This document shows, in pieces, positions 1 to 4,606 of a DNA stretch of 8,194 nt (the stretch's first letter is position 1; the number at the start of each line of letters is the position of its first letter). Both the position numbers and the translations under genes were made by a program. Below the pieces are notes generated by a model. That model was not told where the DNA came from. It ran no database searches and saw only the letters and a list, made by a program, of their open reading frames with translations. This stretch comes from Schleiferiaceae bacterium (GTDB lineage: Bacteria; Bacteroidota; Bacteroidia; Flavobacteriales; Schleiferiaceae). The stretch spans positions 1 through 8,194 of the forward strand of contig JALQUY010000077.1 in NCBI GenBank assembly GCA_023260615.1, in the 5' to 3' direction.

Positions 1-305
1 ACCTGGGCATGGCGCGCCAAACTATCGCTCACGTCCCAGCGAAAGGGAACGGAACGCCTTTCTCCCGGGGCGAGCTGAACCTCGGAGGGAAGCACCAATT
101 CATCCACCTGACCCAAGAGGATTGTCGATTGGAGAAGTACCGTTGCGGTGGAATCTCCTTGGTTTAGGATGTGAATTGAACCCTGCCGCGCTTCGTCGCA
201 AGGTTGAAAGTGGGAAAGTCCGTTGAGCACGCTAATCTGGCCGCGCGCGGCGAGGGGAAGGAGGAGGAGGGCTCGCCAGAGCCCTCCTCCAAAACCACGT
301 CCCAT
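1..305 (-). CDS. Secreted PapD-like pilus chaperone-type protein, N-terminal part (runs off the window)
   Basis: Reading from the ATG at 305 towards position 1, the frame is open for 101 codons and continues beyond the window. Residues 1 to about 22 resemble a signal peptide: Arg near the N-terminus, then RALLLLPLAA, then ARG before Gln23. The mature part has beta-strand-like segments (GSIHILNQGDSTATVLLQ at about 42-59, LVLPSEVQLAPGERRSVPF at about 70-88). These resemble the first immunoglobulin-like domain of periplasmic pilus chaperones, where a short strand is followed by a 'P-x-x-V-x-L-x-P-G' turn. The ATG overlaps the stop of the upstream secreted protein (TGATG), which implies translational coupling. 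In Bacteroidota, small secreted pilin-like proteins are often encoded beside such chaperone-like proteins. The chaperone assignment is inferred from pattern and context. The open frame and overlap are seen directly. The C-terminal domain is missing, so function cannot be confirmed. An alternative is a generic secreted Ig-like protein. Confidence 0.6.
   Translation of the reverse strand, partial: MGRGFGGGLWRALLLLPLAARGQISVLNGLSHFQPCDEARQGSIHILNQGDSTATVLLQSTILLGQVDELVLPSEVQLAPGERRSVPFRWDVSDSLARHAQ
263..290 (-). repeat. Perfect 12-bp inverted repeat (hairpin) inside the start of the chaperone-like gene
   Basis: The arms GGAGGAGGGCTC and GAGCCCTCCTCC are perfectly complementary and flank a 4-nt loop. 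In the minus-strand transcript the stem covers codons 6 to 15 of the chaperone-like gene. It begins 15 nt after the first base of the ATG, inside the region a starting ribosome covers. No T-run follows in transcript orientation, so it does not look like an intrinsic terminator. A role in limiting initiation of the second gene, or in protecting the upstream pilin mRNA, is inference. Confidence 0.75.
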
Positions 306-865
306 CAGTTGTTGGAAATGGTATAACGCAGGGTGATGATGCCCGAAGTTGCGGCATCCAAGTTTTGCGTCGCGTAGTTCAACGAGTAGTTCAACAAGGC
401 ACCATCTCCAGCGCCATCTCCGGTGTAAGCGCTTTGGATGTCCGTAATGAGGGTGCCTGAAACTGCGCTACCCGCAAAGCTGACGGGGGTGCCATTGCCC
501 AAAGTGCCCGTTCCGTTTAAGGAAGGGGTGATGGTCATTTGTATGCCTGCGGGCATAGCGCCACCGACTACTTCCACGTCCACCTGCCGAACGTTGTCAG
601 GACTAGCTCCTTTGACCGACGTGTACTGGAGGTAGAGGTTTTGGCTTGGGATGGCCGGAAAGGCTTGACCTGCCACAGACGGAGCTTGTACATGGAAGGG
701 AAGGGTGGTGCTTGGGCCACCGGCGGCATCAACCACTCGCACCATGGCGGCCTCGTCAATGGTGAAGTTGACGTCATGGTTGGACGTATTTTGGGCATAG
801 CCCGCGCTGGCTGTAGCTAGCAATGTAGCTGCAAAAAGGGCATTCTTTACTGTGTTGTGTTGCAT
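305..865 (-). CDS. Small secreted pilin-like / surface beta-protein
   Basis: The 186-residue product starts at the ATG at 865. Residues 1-24 form a clear Sec signal peptide: Lys8, hydrophobic ALFAATLLATA, then AGYA before Gln25, the Bacteroidota-style cleavage. The mature protein is small, rich in Gly, Ser, Thr and Ala, and looks all-beta. It has the layout of Bacteroidota secreted proteins related to the DUF4402/pilin-like group: an early 'VNFTID' strand, 'LYLQYTSV' at about 77-84, 'MPAGIQMTI' at 104-112, a 'YTGDGAGDG' loop at 147-155, and a final strand 'ITLRYTISNN'. The mature part has no cysteine. An upstream frame-open ATG at 931 would add 22 residues ahead of the signal peptide and hide it, so I chose 865, which is preceded by an A/T-rich leader. 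Its stop overlaps the next gene's ATG. A fimbrial or surface structural subunit is the likeliest role, but the exact family is not proven. Confidence 0.7.
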   Translation of the reverse strand: MQHNTVKNALFAATLLATASAGYAQNTSNHDVNFTIDEAAMVRVVDAAGGPSTTLPFHVQAPSVAGQAFPAIPSQNLYLQYTSVKGASPDNVRQVDVEVVGGAMPAGIQMTITPSLNGTGTLGNGTPVSFAGSAVSGTLITDIQSAYTGDGAGDGALLNYSLNYATQNLDAATSGIITLRYTISNN

Positions 866-912
866 ACTAAATGGATTTAATGGTTCATGCTTTTGGCCAA
901 AGCAGGAACAAA

Positions 913-924
913 GCACGAGCGTGC
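913..924. repeat. Short inverted repeat upstream of the secreted-protein gene
   Basis: GCACG-AG-CGTGC is a perfect 5-bp-arm inverted repeat in the 123-bp gap between the regulator stop (989) and the secreted protein start (865). It could be an operator or chance. No convincing TAnnTTTG box was found in this gap. Confidence 0.25.
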
Positions 925-988
925 CGTCCATCCAGTCGGGTGAAAACGGAAAAGAAGCGAGAGTATGCGTTTGTTGGAGGCTAGACCC

Positions 989-1582
989 CTAAACCTTCTG
1001 CAATAAGCGGAAGAAGGTGGCTCGGCTAACGCCCAGGTAGGCGGCCATTTGGTCACGGGTAAAGCCCTTGACGAGAGCGGGGGCTTCGCGCATGATCCAT
1101 CGGTAGTGGTCAAGCGGCGTTTCATGAAGCATGCGACGGAAATGGCCTCGAACCTGGTTGAGGATCCGTTGCTGTAGGATGAAGAGAAGTTCATCGCCCC
1201 CTGGCTCCTGAATCAACTGCTCCCATAGCGTTTGGTCCAGGCGCATGACCTGAACCATGCTCAGGCATACAAATGGGCTTTGGGCAGTTTTTCCCGTGGT
1301 GTGACGCTGCAGATTGAAGAACCATTGGCCCGGCTGGAATGCGGTAGGAATCAATAGGCCGCCGTGATCGTCGCGACCTATTTCTGCCACACTGCCTTCG
1401 ATCAAGAAATAAATGTGCGTGGAGGCGTCACCATGTACGACGAGTTCGCTGCCTTTGCTAATCGTCAATGGGCCTTCAAATTGACTCGTCATGTAGTGGA
1501 CGAGGGGCTTGATGGACGAGTTTTTGGGAAGTCCCATAAGCAGGTCATTCCGCATCCATTGCAAAGCAGCTTTAGGCTCCAC
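989..1582 (-). CDS. Crp/Fnr-family transcriptional regulator (first of a tandem pair)
   Basis: A 197-residue cytosolic DNA-binding regulator. Residues about 35-110 look like a cyclic-nucleotide-binding-type beta-roll: 'KGSELVVHGDAS' then 'IYFLIEGSVAEIG'. The C-terminus (175-197, 'TRDQMAAYLGVSRATFFRLL') matches a Crp-type helix-turn-helix. The phosphate-cassette region (FQPGQWFF onward) lacks the GE...RxA arrangement that binds cAMP in E. coli Crp, so the ligand is unknown and cAMP is unlikely. The start is uncertain. A GTG at 1582 overlaps the preceding regulator's TAA by 11 nt and gives an N-terminus matching its paralogue in length. An ATG at 1555 would leave a 16-nt gap. The gene ends 123 bp before the secreted pilin-like gene on the same strand, so control of that locus is possible but unproven. 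Confidence 0.85.
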   Translation of the reverse strand: MEPKAALQWMRNDLLMGLPKNSSIKPLVHYMTSQFEGPLTISKGSELVVHGDASTHIYFLIEGSVAEIGRDDHGGLLIPTAFQPGQWFFNLQRHTTGKTAQSPFVCLSMVQVMRLDQTLWEQLIQEPGGDELLFILQQRILNQVRGHFRRMLHETPLDHYRWIMREAPALVKGFTRDQMAAYLGVSRATFFRLLQKV

Positions 1583-2174
1583 GGTGCAACGTATTCATGG
1601 CACGGAAAAGACTAGAGCGGGACAGGCCCAAATAGGAGGCCATTTCTGCCCGCGACAAATGATTTAAAATATGCGGATTGGCGAGTATGGTTTTTTCGAG
1701 GCGTTCCAGGGGGTTTAAACGACTTAAATCGCGGCTGCGCTCACGGTAGTGCGCTATGTTCTCCCTAGACAATCGGTTTGCTAGGAAAAATCCCATCCCA
1801 AATTCTTGTGTAATTTCTCGTACGCTTTTTCCATCCAAACTGTAGATGGTGCTGCGTTTTAGGCAGGTCATCGTCGTGTCACATGGTTGCCACAGCAGGA
1901 AAGACTTTTCCGACCAGAAAAAACTAAATGGAGTGATAATCCGGTGGCAGATCATTGAACCATTTATTTCGGCGTATTCCGCAAGGACCCCTTCGGCGTT
2001 GAAGTAGAGCTTTTGCCGTTGGTCTCCGGGCTTCCAAATGGGGTGTTTTCGAGCACAATACCCATCGGCTACAAATTCAGAAGCCATACGATTAATGCCT
2101 ACGGAAAATCGCTGGGATTGTGCCCCGTAAAGGGATCCTAATTCTTGTTCAATTCGAGCTCTCACCTGTAGCAC
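1572..2174 (-). CDS. Crp/Fnr-like transcriptional regulator with a degenerate sensor domain
   Basis: About 200 residues. The last 28 residues contain a Crp-type helix-turn-helix (MASYLGLSRSSLFRAM) closely similar to that of the adjacent regulator, so the two are probably paralogues. The N-terminal half keeps the beta-roll outline ('HPIWKPGDQRQKLYFNAEGVL' region, about 44-64) but lacks the typical Gly-rich hairpin and any RxA ligand motif. It may sense something else or act without a ligand. The start is a GTG at 2174. A second GTG lies at 2165, and the first in-frame ATG, at 2087, would remove part of the sensor domain. An in-frame TGA a short way upstream excludes a longer form. The gene precedes and overlaps the next regulator by 11 nt, implying co-expression. 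It follows the acyltransferase by 79 bp, with a possible promoter and operator between them. Confidence 0.8.
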   Translation of the reverse strand: MLQVRARIEQELGSLYGAQSQRFSVGINRMASEFVADGYCARKHPIWKPGDQRQKLYFNAEGVLAEYAEINGSMICHRIITPFSFFWSEKSFLLWQPCDTTMTCLKRSTIYSLDGKSVREITQEFGMGFFLANRLSRENIAHYRERSRDLSRLNPLERLEKTILANPHILNHLSRAEMASYLGLSRSSLFRAMNTLHRGA

Positions 2175-2185
2175 GAAAGCTACAT

Positions 2186-2223
2186 ATTTGCGCTTGCAGC
2201 AAAATCACCAAAATGGCGCAAAT
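2186..2223. promoter_or_regulatory. Inverted repeat with a possible -7 box upstream of the Crp-like pair
   Basis: ATTTGCGC (2186-2193) and GCGCAAAT (2216-2223) are perfect 8-bp inverted arms with a 22-bp spacer, in the 79-bp gap ahead of the GTG at 2174. Between the arms, on the minus strand, TGATTTTG (plus coordinates 2200-2207) matches the Bacteroidota TAnnTTTG -7 box at 7 of 8 positions. This arrangement would suit an autoregulatory operator over a promoter. No -33 box is clear and the role is inferred. Confidence 0.35.
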
Positions 2224-2301
2224 GAGGTTTGAAAATGGCTGAAATTGCGGGCGTTATCCCATGGGAACCGGCACAGGCTGTGTCAGCTGATGGCGCAAAT
2301 G
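2213..2301 (+). repeat. 12-nt direct repeat across the acyltransferase 3' end
   Basis: ATGGCGCAAATG occurs at 2213-2224 and again at 2290-2301. The first copy lies in the gap and forms part of the inverted-repeat arm. The second lies in the last codons of the acyltransferase gene. Copies are 77 bp apart. This may be chance or a second half-site for whatever binds the gap. Confidence 0.35.
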
Positions 2302-3015
2302 CCATTTGTGGAAGCGGTAGAAGTCCGACATGCCTTGATCCACATCTTCAATAAGACGAGGGCTGGAAATGCGCATGTCCACGTGTACAACAGGGTGTTT
2401 CAAGGCCTTCCACAAGTGACGCATCAAGTGGGGTAAAAAGCCCGCTTTTAAATCGTGGAAGTAGGGGATTTCTTCCGAATGGTATCGAATAGAGTAGAAG
2501 ACCACAGGTACGCTATTGCGCATGGCCTCTACAAACATCCCTGGTTTTACGGGGTAAATGTCATGGGTGCCTGACGTACGACCTTCTGGGCAGACAAAAA
2601 TGCTCAGCCCGGACCGAATGCGTTCTACAATTTCTTTTCGAATCAGCTTGCCAGCCTCGGGACAATGACGACGCACCCAAATGGTTTGCAGTCCACGACC
2701 TAGCCAGCCTACAAACGGCCAATTTTTAAACTGATCAGCGACAATCATCACCGCAGGTCGATGACCAATGTTGAAGAAGATGTCATAGTAGCTCGGGTGG
2801 TTGCACATGATAAGTGCAGGGTCCTTCGGAAGTTCACCGATGATAGTTAGCCGGATTCCCAAGATTTTGTGAATGACAAACATCCCTTTCCGGTGCACAT
2901 TGAAGCCGGCTTGACGGCCAAAGAGAAGGCTCGCCGCGGGTACGGCGATGCTTATGGTCGTCATGATCAGCGCAAAACTGATCAGGCGAAAAAAGGCGCG
3001 TATTCCTCCTAGCAT
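2254..3015 (-). CDS. plsC: 1-acyl-sn-glycerol-3-phosphate acyltransferase (PlsC family)
   Basis: A 253-residue membrane-associated acyltransferase that likely converts lysophosphatidic acid to phosphatidic acid, the precursor of CDP-diacylglycerol. An N-terminal hydrophobic segment (about 8-32) anchors it. The acyltransferase motifs appear in order. Motif I is NHPSYYD with the HX4D pair H73/D78. A motif II-like stretch is 'VGWLGRGLQTIWVRR' at 102-116. Motif III is 'CPEGRTSG' at 142-149, with Glu144-Gly145 and Arg/Thr swapped relative to the common PEGTRS. A hydrophobic motif IV-like stretch is 'VPVVFYS' at about 169-175. Length fits the family. It starts with ATG 35 bp after the acpH stop, so it is probably part of the same run or has its own weak promoter. 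PlsC is most likely, but acyltransferases of this fold also act on ornithine lipids and other lysolipids, so the substrate is inferred. Confidence 0.85.
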   Translation of the reverse strand: MLGGIRAFFRLISFALIMTTISIAVPAASLLFGRQAGFNVHRKGMFVIHKILGIRLTIIGELPKDPALIMCNHPSYYDIFFNIGHRPAVMIVADQFKNWPFVGWLGRGLQTIWVRRHCPEAGKLIRKEIVERIRSGLSIFVCPEGRTSGTHDIYPVKPGMFVEAMRNSVPVVFYSIRYHSEEIPYFHDLKAGFLPHLMRHLWKALKHPVVHVDMRISSPRLIEDVDQGMSDFYRFHKWHLRHQLTQPVPVPMG

Positions 3016-3019
3016 GTAG

Positions 3020-3027
3020 GAAAAATA
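3020..3027 (-). promoter_or_regulatory. Possible weak -7 box ahead of the acyltransferase
   Basis: On the minus strand TATTTTTC matches TAnnTTTG at 7 of 8 positions and ends 4 nt before the ATG, inside the A/T-rich 35-bp gap. It could give an internal transcript of the acyltransferase. The low-complexity A/T context makes chance likely. Confidence 0.2.
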
Positions 3028-3050
3028 GAATTTTCTTTTGGATAAAAGAG

Positions 3051-3632
3051 TTAGCCCTTTAAAAAAAGACCAAACTCGGTCGTCATTTGGGGCCAGAGAT
3101 TGGAGAACGTTTGGCTAAAATCGGCATAACGCGCTTGAAGCGCTTGAACTCCTTCGCCCATGGGGTTTTCATAGGGGAAACGCGCGGCCATTTGCTTGAG
3201 AATGCGGTCTAAGGACGCAAGATCCGCATAGCCGTGTAGCCAATTGCCTTGACGCATGGCATGTACAAGTTGGTGCGCCTGAGGATGAAATGCGGATGCG
3301 TGTTTGGCTAGTACAGCATGGGCTTCCTGGGAAAAGTCTCCCAAAACAAAGGGGGTGTGCTGTTCGAAGTGTAGGGCGAGAAAGTGGTCCCAAAAGACAT
3401 CCAGCAAAACCCCTCTAAAAAGGCCAAAGTGGGGGTCGATAAACTGTTTAGCCTCCTTGACGAGCGGATGTTGGTCCACAAAATGGTCGATGCGCCGGTG
3501 CAAAAGCACCCCTTGGGCATAGCCGTCTGATAGTTCTTTCCAGCGCTGGCCTTTGACGCGGTCCGCGAAGAAATTGCCCGCCATGATTTCCTCTCCGCCG
3601 GGAGATAAAACCAGGTGGGCTAGGAAATTCAC
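3051..3632 (-). CDS. acpH: Acyl carrier protein phosphodiesterase (AcpH family)
   Basis: The 193-residue product matches the AcpH/DUF479 family, cytosolic enzymes that hydrolyse the 4'-phosphopantetheine arm from holo-ACP to give apo-ACP. Visible hallmarks, in order, are the N-terminus 'MNFLAHLVLS' (1-10), 'GNFFADRVKG' (19-28) with the conserved Asp24, 'HRRIDHFVDQHP' (45-56) and 'LLDVFWDHFLA' around 76-86. Length agrees with the family (about 190-200). The start is a GTG whose last two bases begin the TGA of purS (GTGA overlap), so the non-ATG start is well supported and coupling is likely. The neighbours are lipid genes (pssA, plsC), consistent with a role around acyl carrier protein. The activity is inferred from family membership. 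Confidence 0.88.
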   Translation of the reverse strand: MNFLAHLVLSPGGEEIMAGNFFADRVKGQRWKELSDGYAQGVLLHRRIDHFVDQHPLVKEAKQFIDPHFGLFRGVLLDVFWDHFLALHFEQHTPFVLGDFSQEAHAVLAKHASAFHPQAHQLVHAMRQGNWLHGYADLASLDRILKQMAARFPYENPMGEGVQALQARYADFSQTFSNLWPQMTTEFGLFLKG

Positions 3633-3883
3633 GCCTGGTTGAAGAGTTCGAAGGTGTAGCTCTCCATGATGGGATTAGCGAGCATCTTCTGGCAAGCGAT
3701 GTCTACTTTTTCCGTCGCTTCTTCCTTGCTGGTTGCCTCGATTTCCAAGGTGATGTGCTTGCCGATGCGTACATGGCTGATCTCGGGGAGGCCAATGTTG
3801 TTCATGCTTTGACCTACGGTCTTGCCTTGGGGGTCCAATAGCGCCTTCAAAGGCATTACGTCAATTTCTGCGCGGAATTTCAT
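3629..3883 (-). CDS. purS: Phosphoribosylformylglycinamidine synthase subunit PurS
   Basis: The 84-residue protein has the size and layout of PurS, the small subunit that bridges PurL and PurQ in the three-part FGAM synthetase (fourth step of purine synthesis, glutamine-dependent). Recognisable features are an N-terminal beta strand (KFRAEIDVMP), 'LLDPQGKTVGQSMNNIGLPEISHVRIGKHI'-type core at about 15-44, and an acidic helix (SKEEATEKVDIACQKMLANP) before the last strand 'ESYTFEL'. Its ATG shares 4 nt with the pssA stop (ATGA), and its TGA overlaps the acpH GTG start. It is therefore locked in a translationally coupled run with lipid genes. Neither purL nor purQ is visible in the window, which is unusual placement but does not weaken the family call. 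Confidence 0.88.
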   Translation of the reverse strand: MKFRAEIDVMPLKALLDPQGKTVGQSMNNIGLPEISHVRIGKHITLEIEATSKEEATEKVDIACQKMLANPIMESYTFELFNQA

Positions 3884-4572
3884 GCGGTCTGCGTTTTGAA
3901 AAAGCGATGTTCAATCGCTGAAAAAATGAGCAACAAAGGTATGATGAATGCCAAAGCGGCCACATTAAAAATTATCAACAAAGCGACAGCGAGGAGGGCG
4001 AAAAAGATTCGGCTCCACAAGGCTGCACCGCCGCGTGGCATATCCTTGAAACTCATGATGGGCCAAGGGCTGTTGAGCGTGTAGGTGCTCCAGGCCGTGA
4101 TGCCGCCAAAAACAACATAGGCCAACCAGCCGCTAGGGCGCGGGATTACGTCCAAGTACATGGCCCACACCACGCCGACGAGGAAGAGGGCATTGGCCGG
4201 GGTCGGCATGCCTACAAAACCCTTGGTCCCTGCAAGCCCCAAATTGAAGCGGGCTAAACGGTACAAAGACGCGAGAGTGGGAGCTAGGCCAAGCAAGGCA
4301 AACCACCAGGGCAAAAAGGCCATGCCGGCGTGGAGCCAAAGCAATCCGGGGACAGCGCCAAAGGTGATGGCGTCGGCGAGGCTGTCCAATTGGACGCCGA
4401 GGGGGCCGTCGGTGCCGAGTTTTCGGGCCGCCCAACCGTCGAGCAAATCAAAAAGCAAGGCCAATCCAAGGCAGTAGGTCATGGACTCCAAATCCATGAT
4501 GCGCAAGAAGGTCAGGGCCAGGCAGCCCATGAGGGCATTGCCGAGGGTGAGGGCGTTCGGGATCCATCGCAT
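3880..4572 (-). CDS. pssA: CDP-diacylglycerol-serine O-phosphatidyltransferase (phosphatidylserine synthase)
   Basis: A 230-residue integral membrane enzyme joining CDP-diacylglycerol and L-serine to make phosphatidylserine, which is then decarboxylated to phosphatidylethanolamine. The CDP-alcohol phosphotransferase signature is complete: D42, D45-G46, A49-R50, G59, D63 and D67. The N-terminus 'IPNALTLGN' is typical of this branch. Several further hydrophobic segments follow, ending in a C-terminal helix before EHRFF. Length fits Bacteroidota PssA. The frame is open upstream to 4695, but those residues are hydrophilic and run antisense into lnt. The ATG at 4572 puts the family N-terminus at residue 1 and sits just after a TACCTTTG box, so I chose it. 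An ATG at 4608 is possible but less likely. PssA rather than phosphatidylglycerophosphate synthase is favoured by the N-terminal motif. Confidence 0.88.
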   Translation of the reverse strand: MRWIPNALTLGNALMGCLALTFLRIMDLESMTYCLGLALLFDLLDGWAARKLGTDGPLGVQLDSLADAITFGAVPGLLWLHAGMAFLPWWFALLGLAPTLASLYRLARFNLGLAGTKGFVGMPTPANALFLVGVVWAMYLDVIPRPSGWLAYVVFGGITAWSTYTLNSPWPIMSFKDMPRGGAALWSRIFFALLAVALLIIFNVAALAFIIPLLLIFSAIEHRFFKTQTA

Positions 4573-4577
4573 AAATC

Positions 4578-4585
4578 CAAAGGTA
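4578..4585 (-). promoter_or_regulatory. Bacteroidota-type -7 promoter box for pssA
   Basis: On the minus strand TACCTTTG is an exact TAnnTTTG match and lies 5 nt before the pssA ATG at 4572. No good -33 TTG/TTTG element is visible at the expected spacing. If used, transcription would start at or very near the ATG, giving a nearly leaderless mRNA. Confidence 0.55.
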
Positions 4586-4589
4586 GCCG

Positions 4590-4597
4590 TACTTTTA
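4590..4597 (+). promoter_or_regulatory. Possible -7 box for lnt in the divergent 34-bp region
   Basis: TACTTTTA matches TAnnTTTG at 7 of 8 positions and ends 9 nt before the lnt ATG. It lies only 4 bp from the opposing pssA box, so the two promoters would be back to back. No clear -33 element was seen. Confidence 0.35.
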
Positions 4598-4606
4598 ACT
4601 CCATCC

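Noticed and set aside
263..290. Reading the 12-bp hairpin as a Rho-independent terminator after the pilin-like gene
   Set aside because: No T-run follows in transcript orientation, and the stem lies inside an open frame that continues with a plausible signal peptide.
866..931. A 22-residue N-terminal extension of the secreted protein, from an ATG at 931
   Set aside because: It would bury an otherwise clear signal peptide 22 residues into the protein.
1..4572. Genes on the plus strand in the left half
   Set aside because: Every plus-strand open frame there is antisense to a minus-strand gene with family motifs or a signal peptide.
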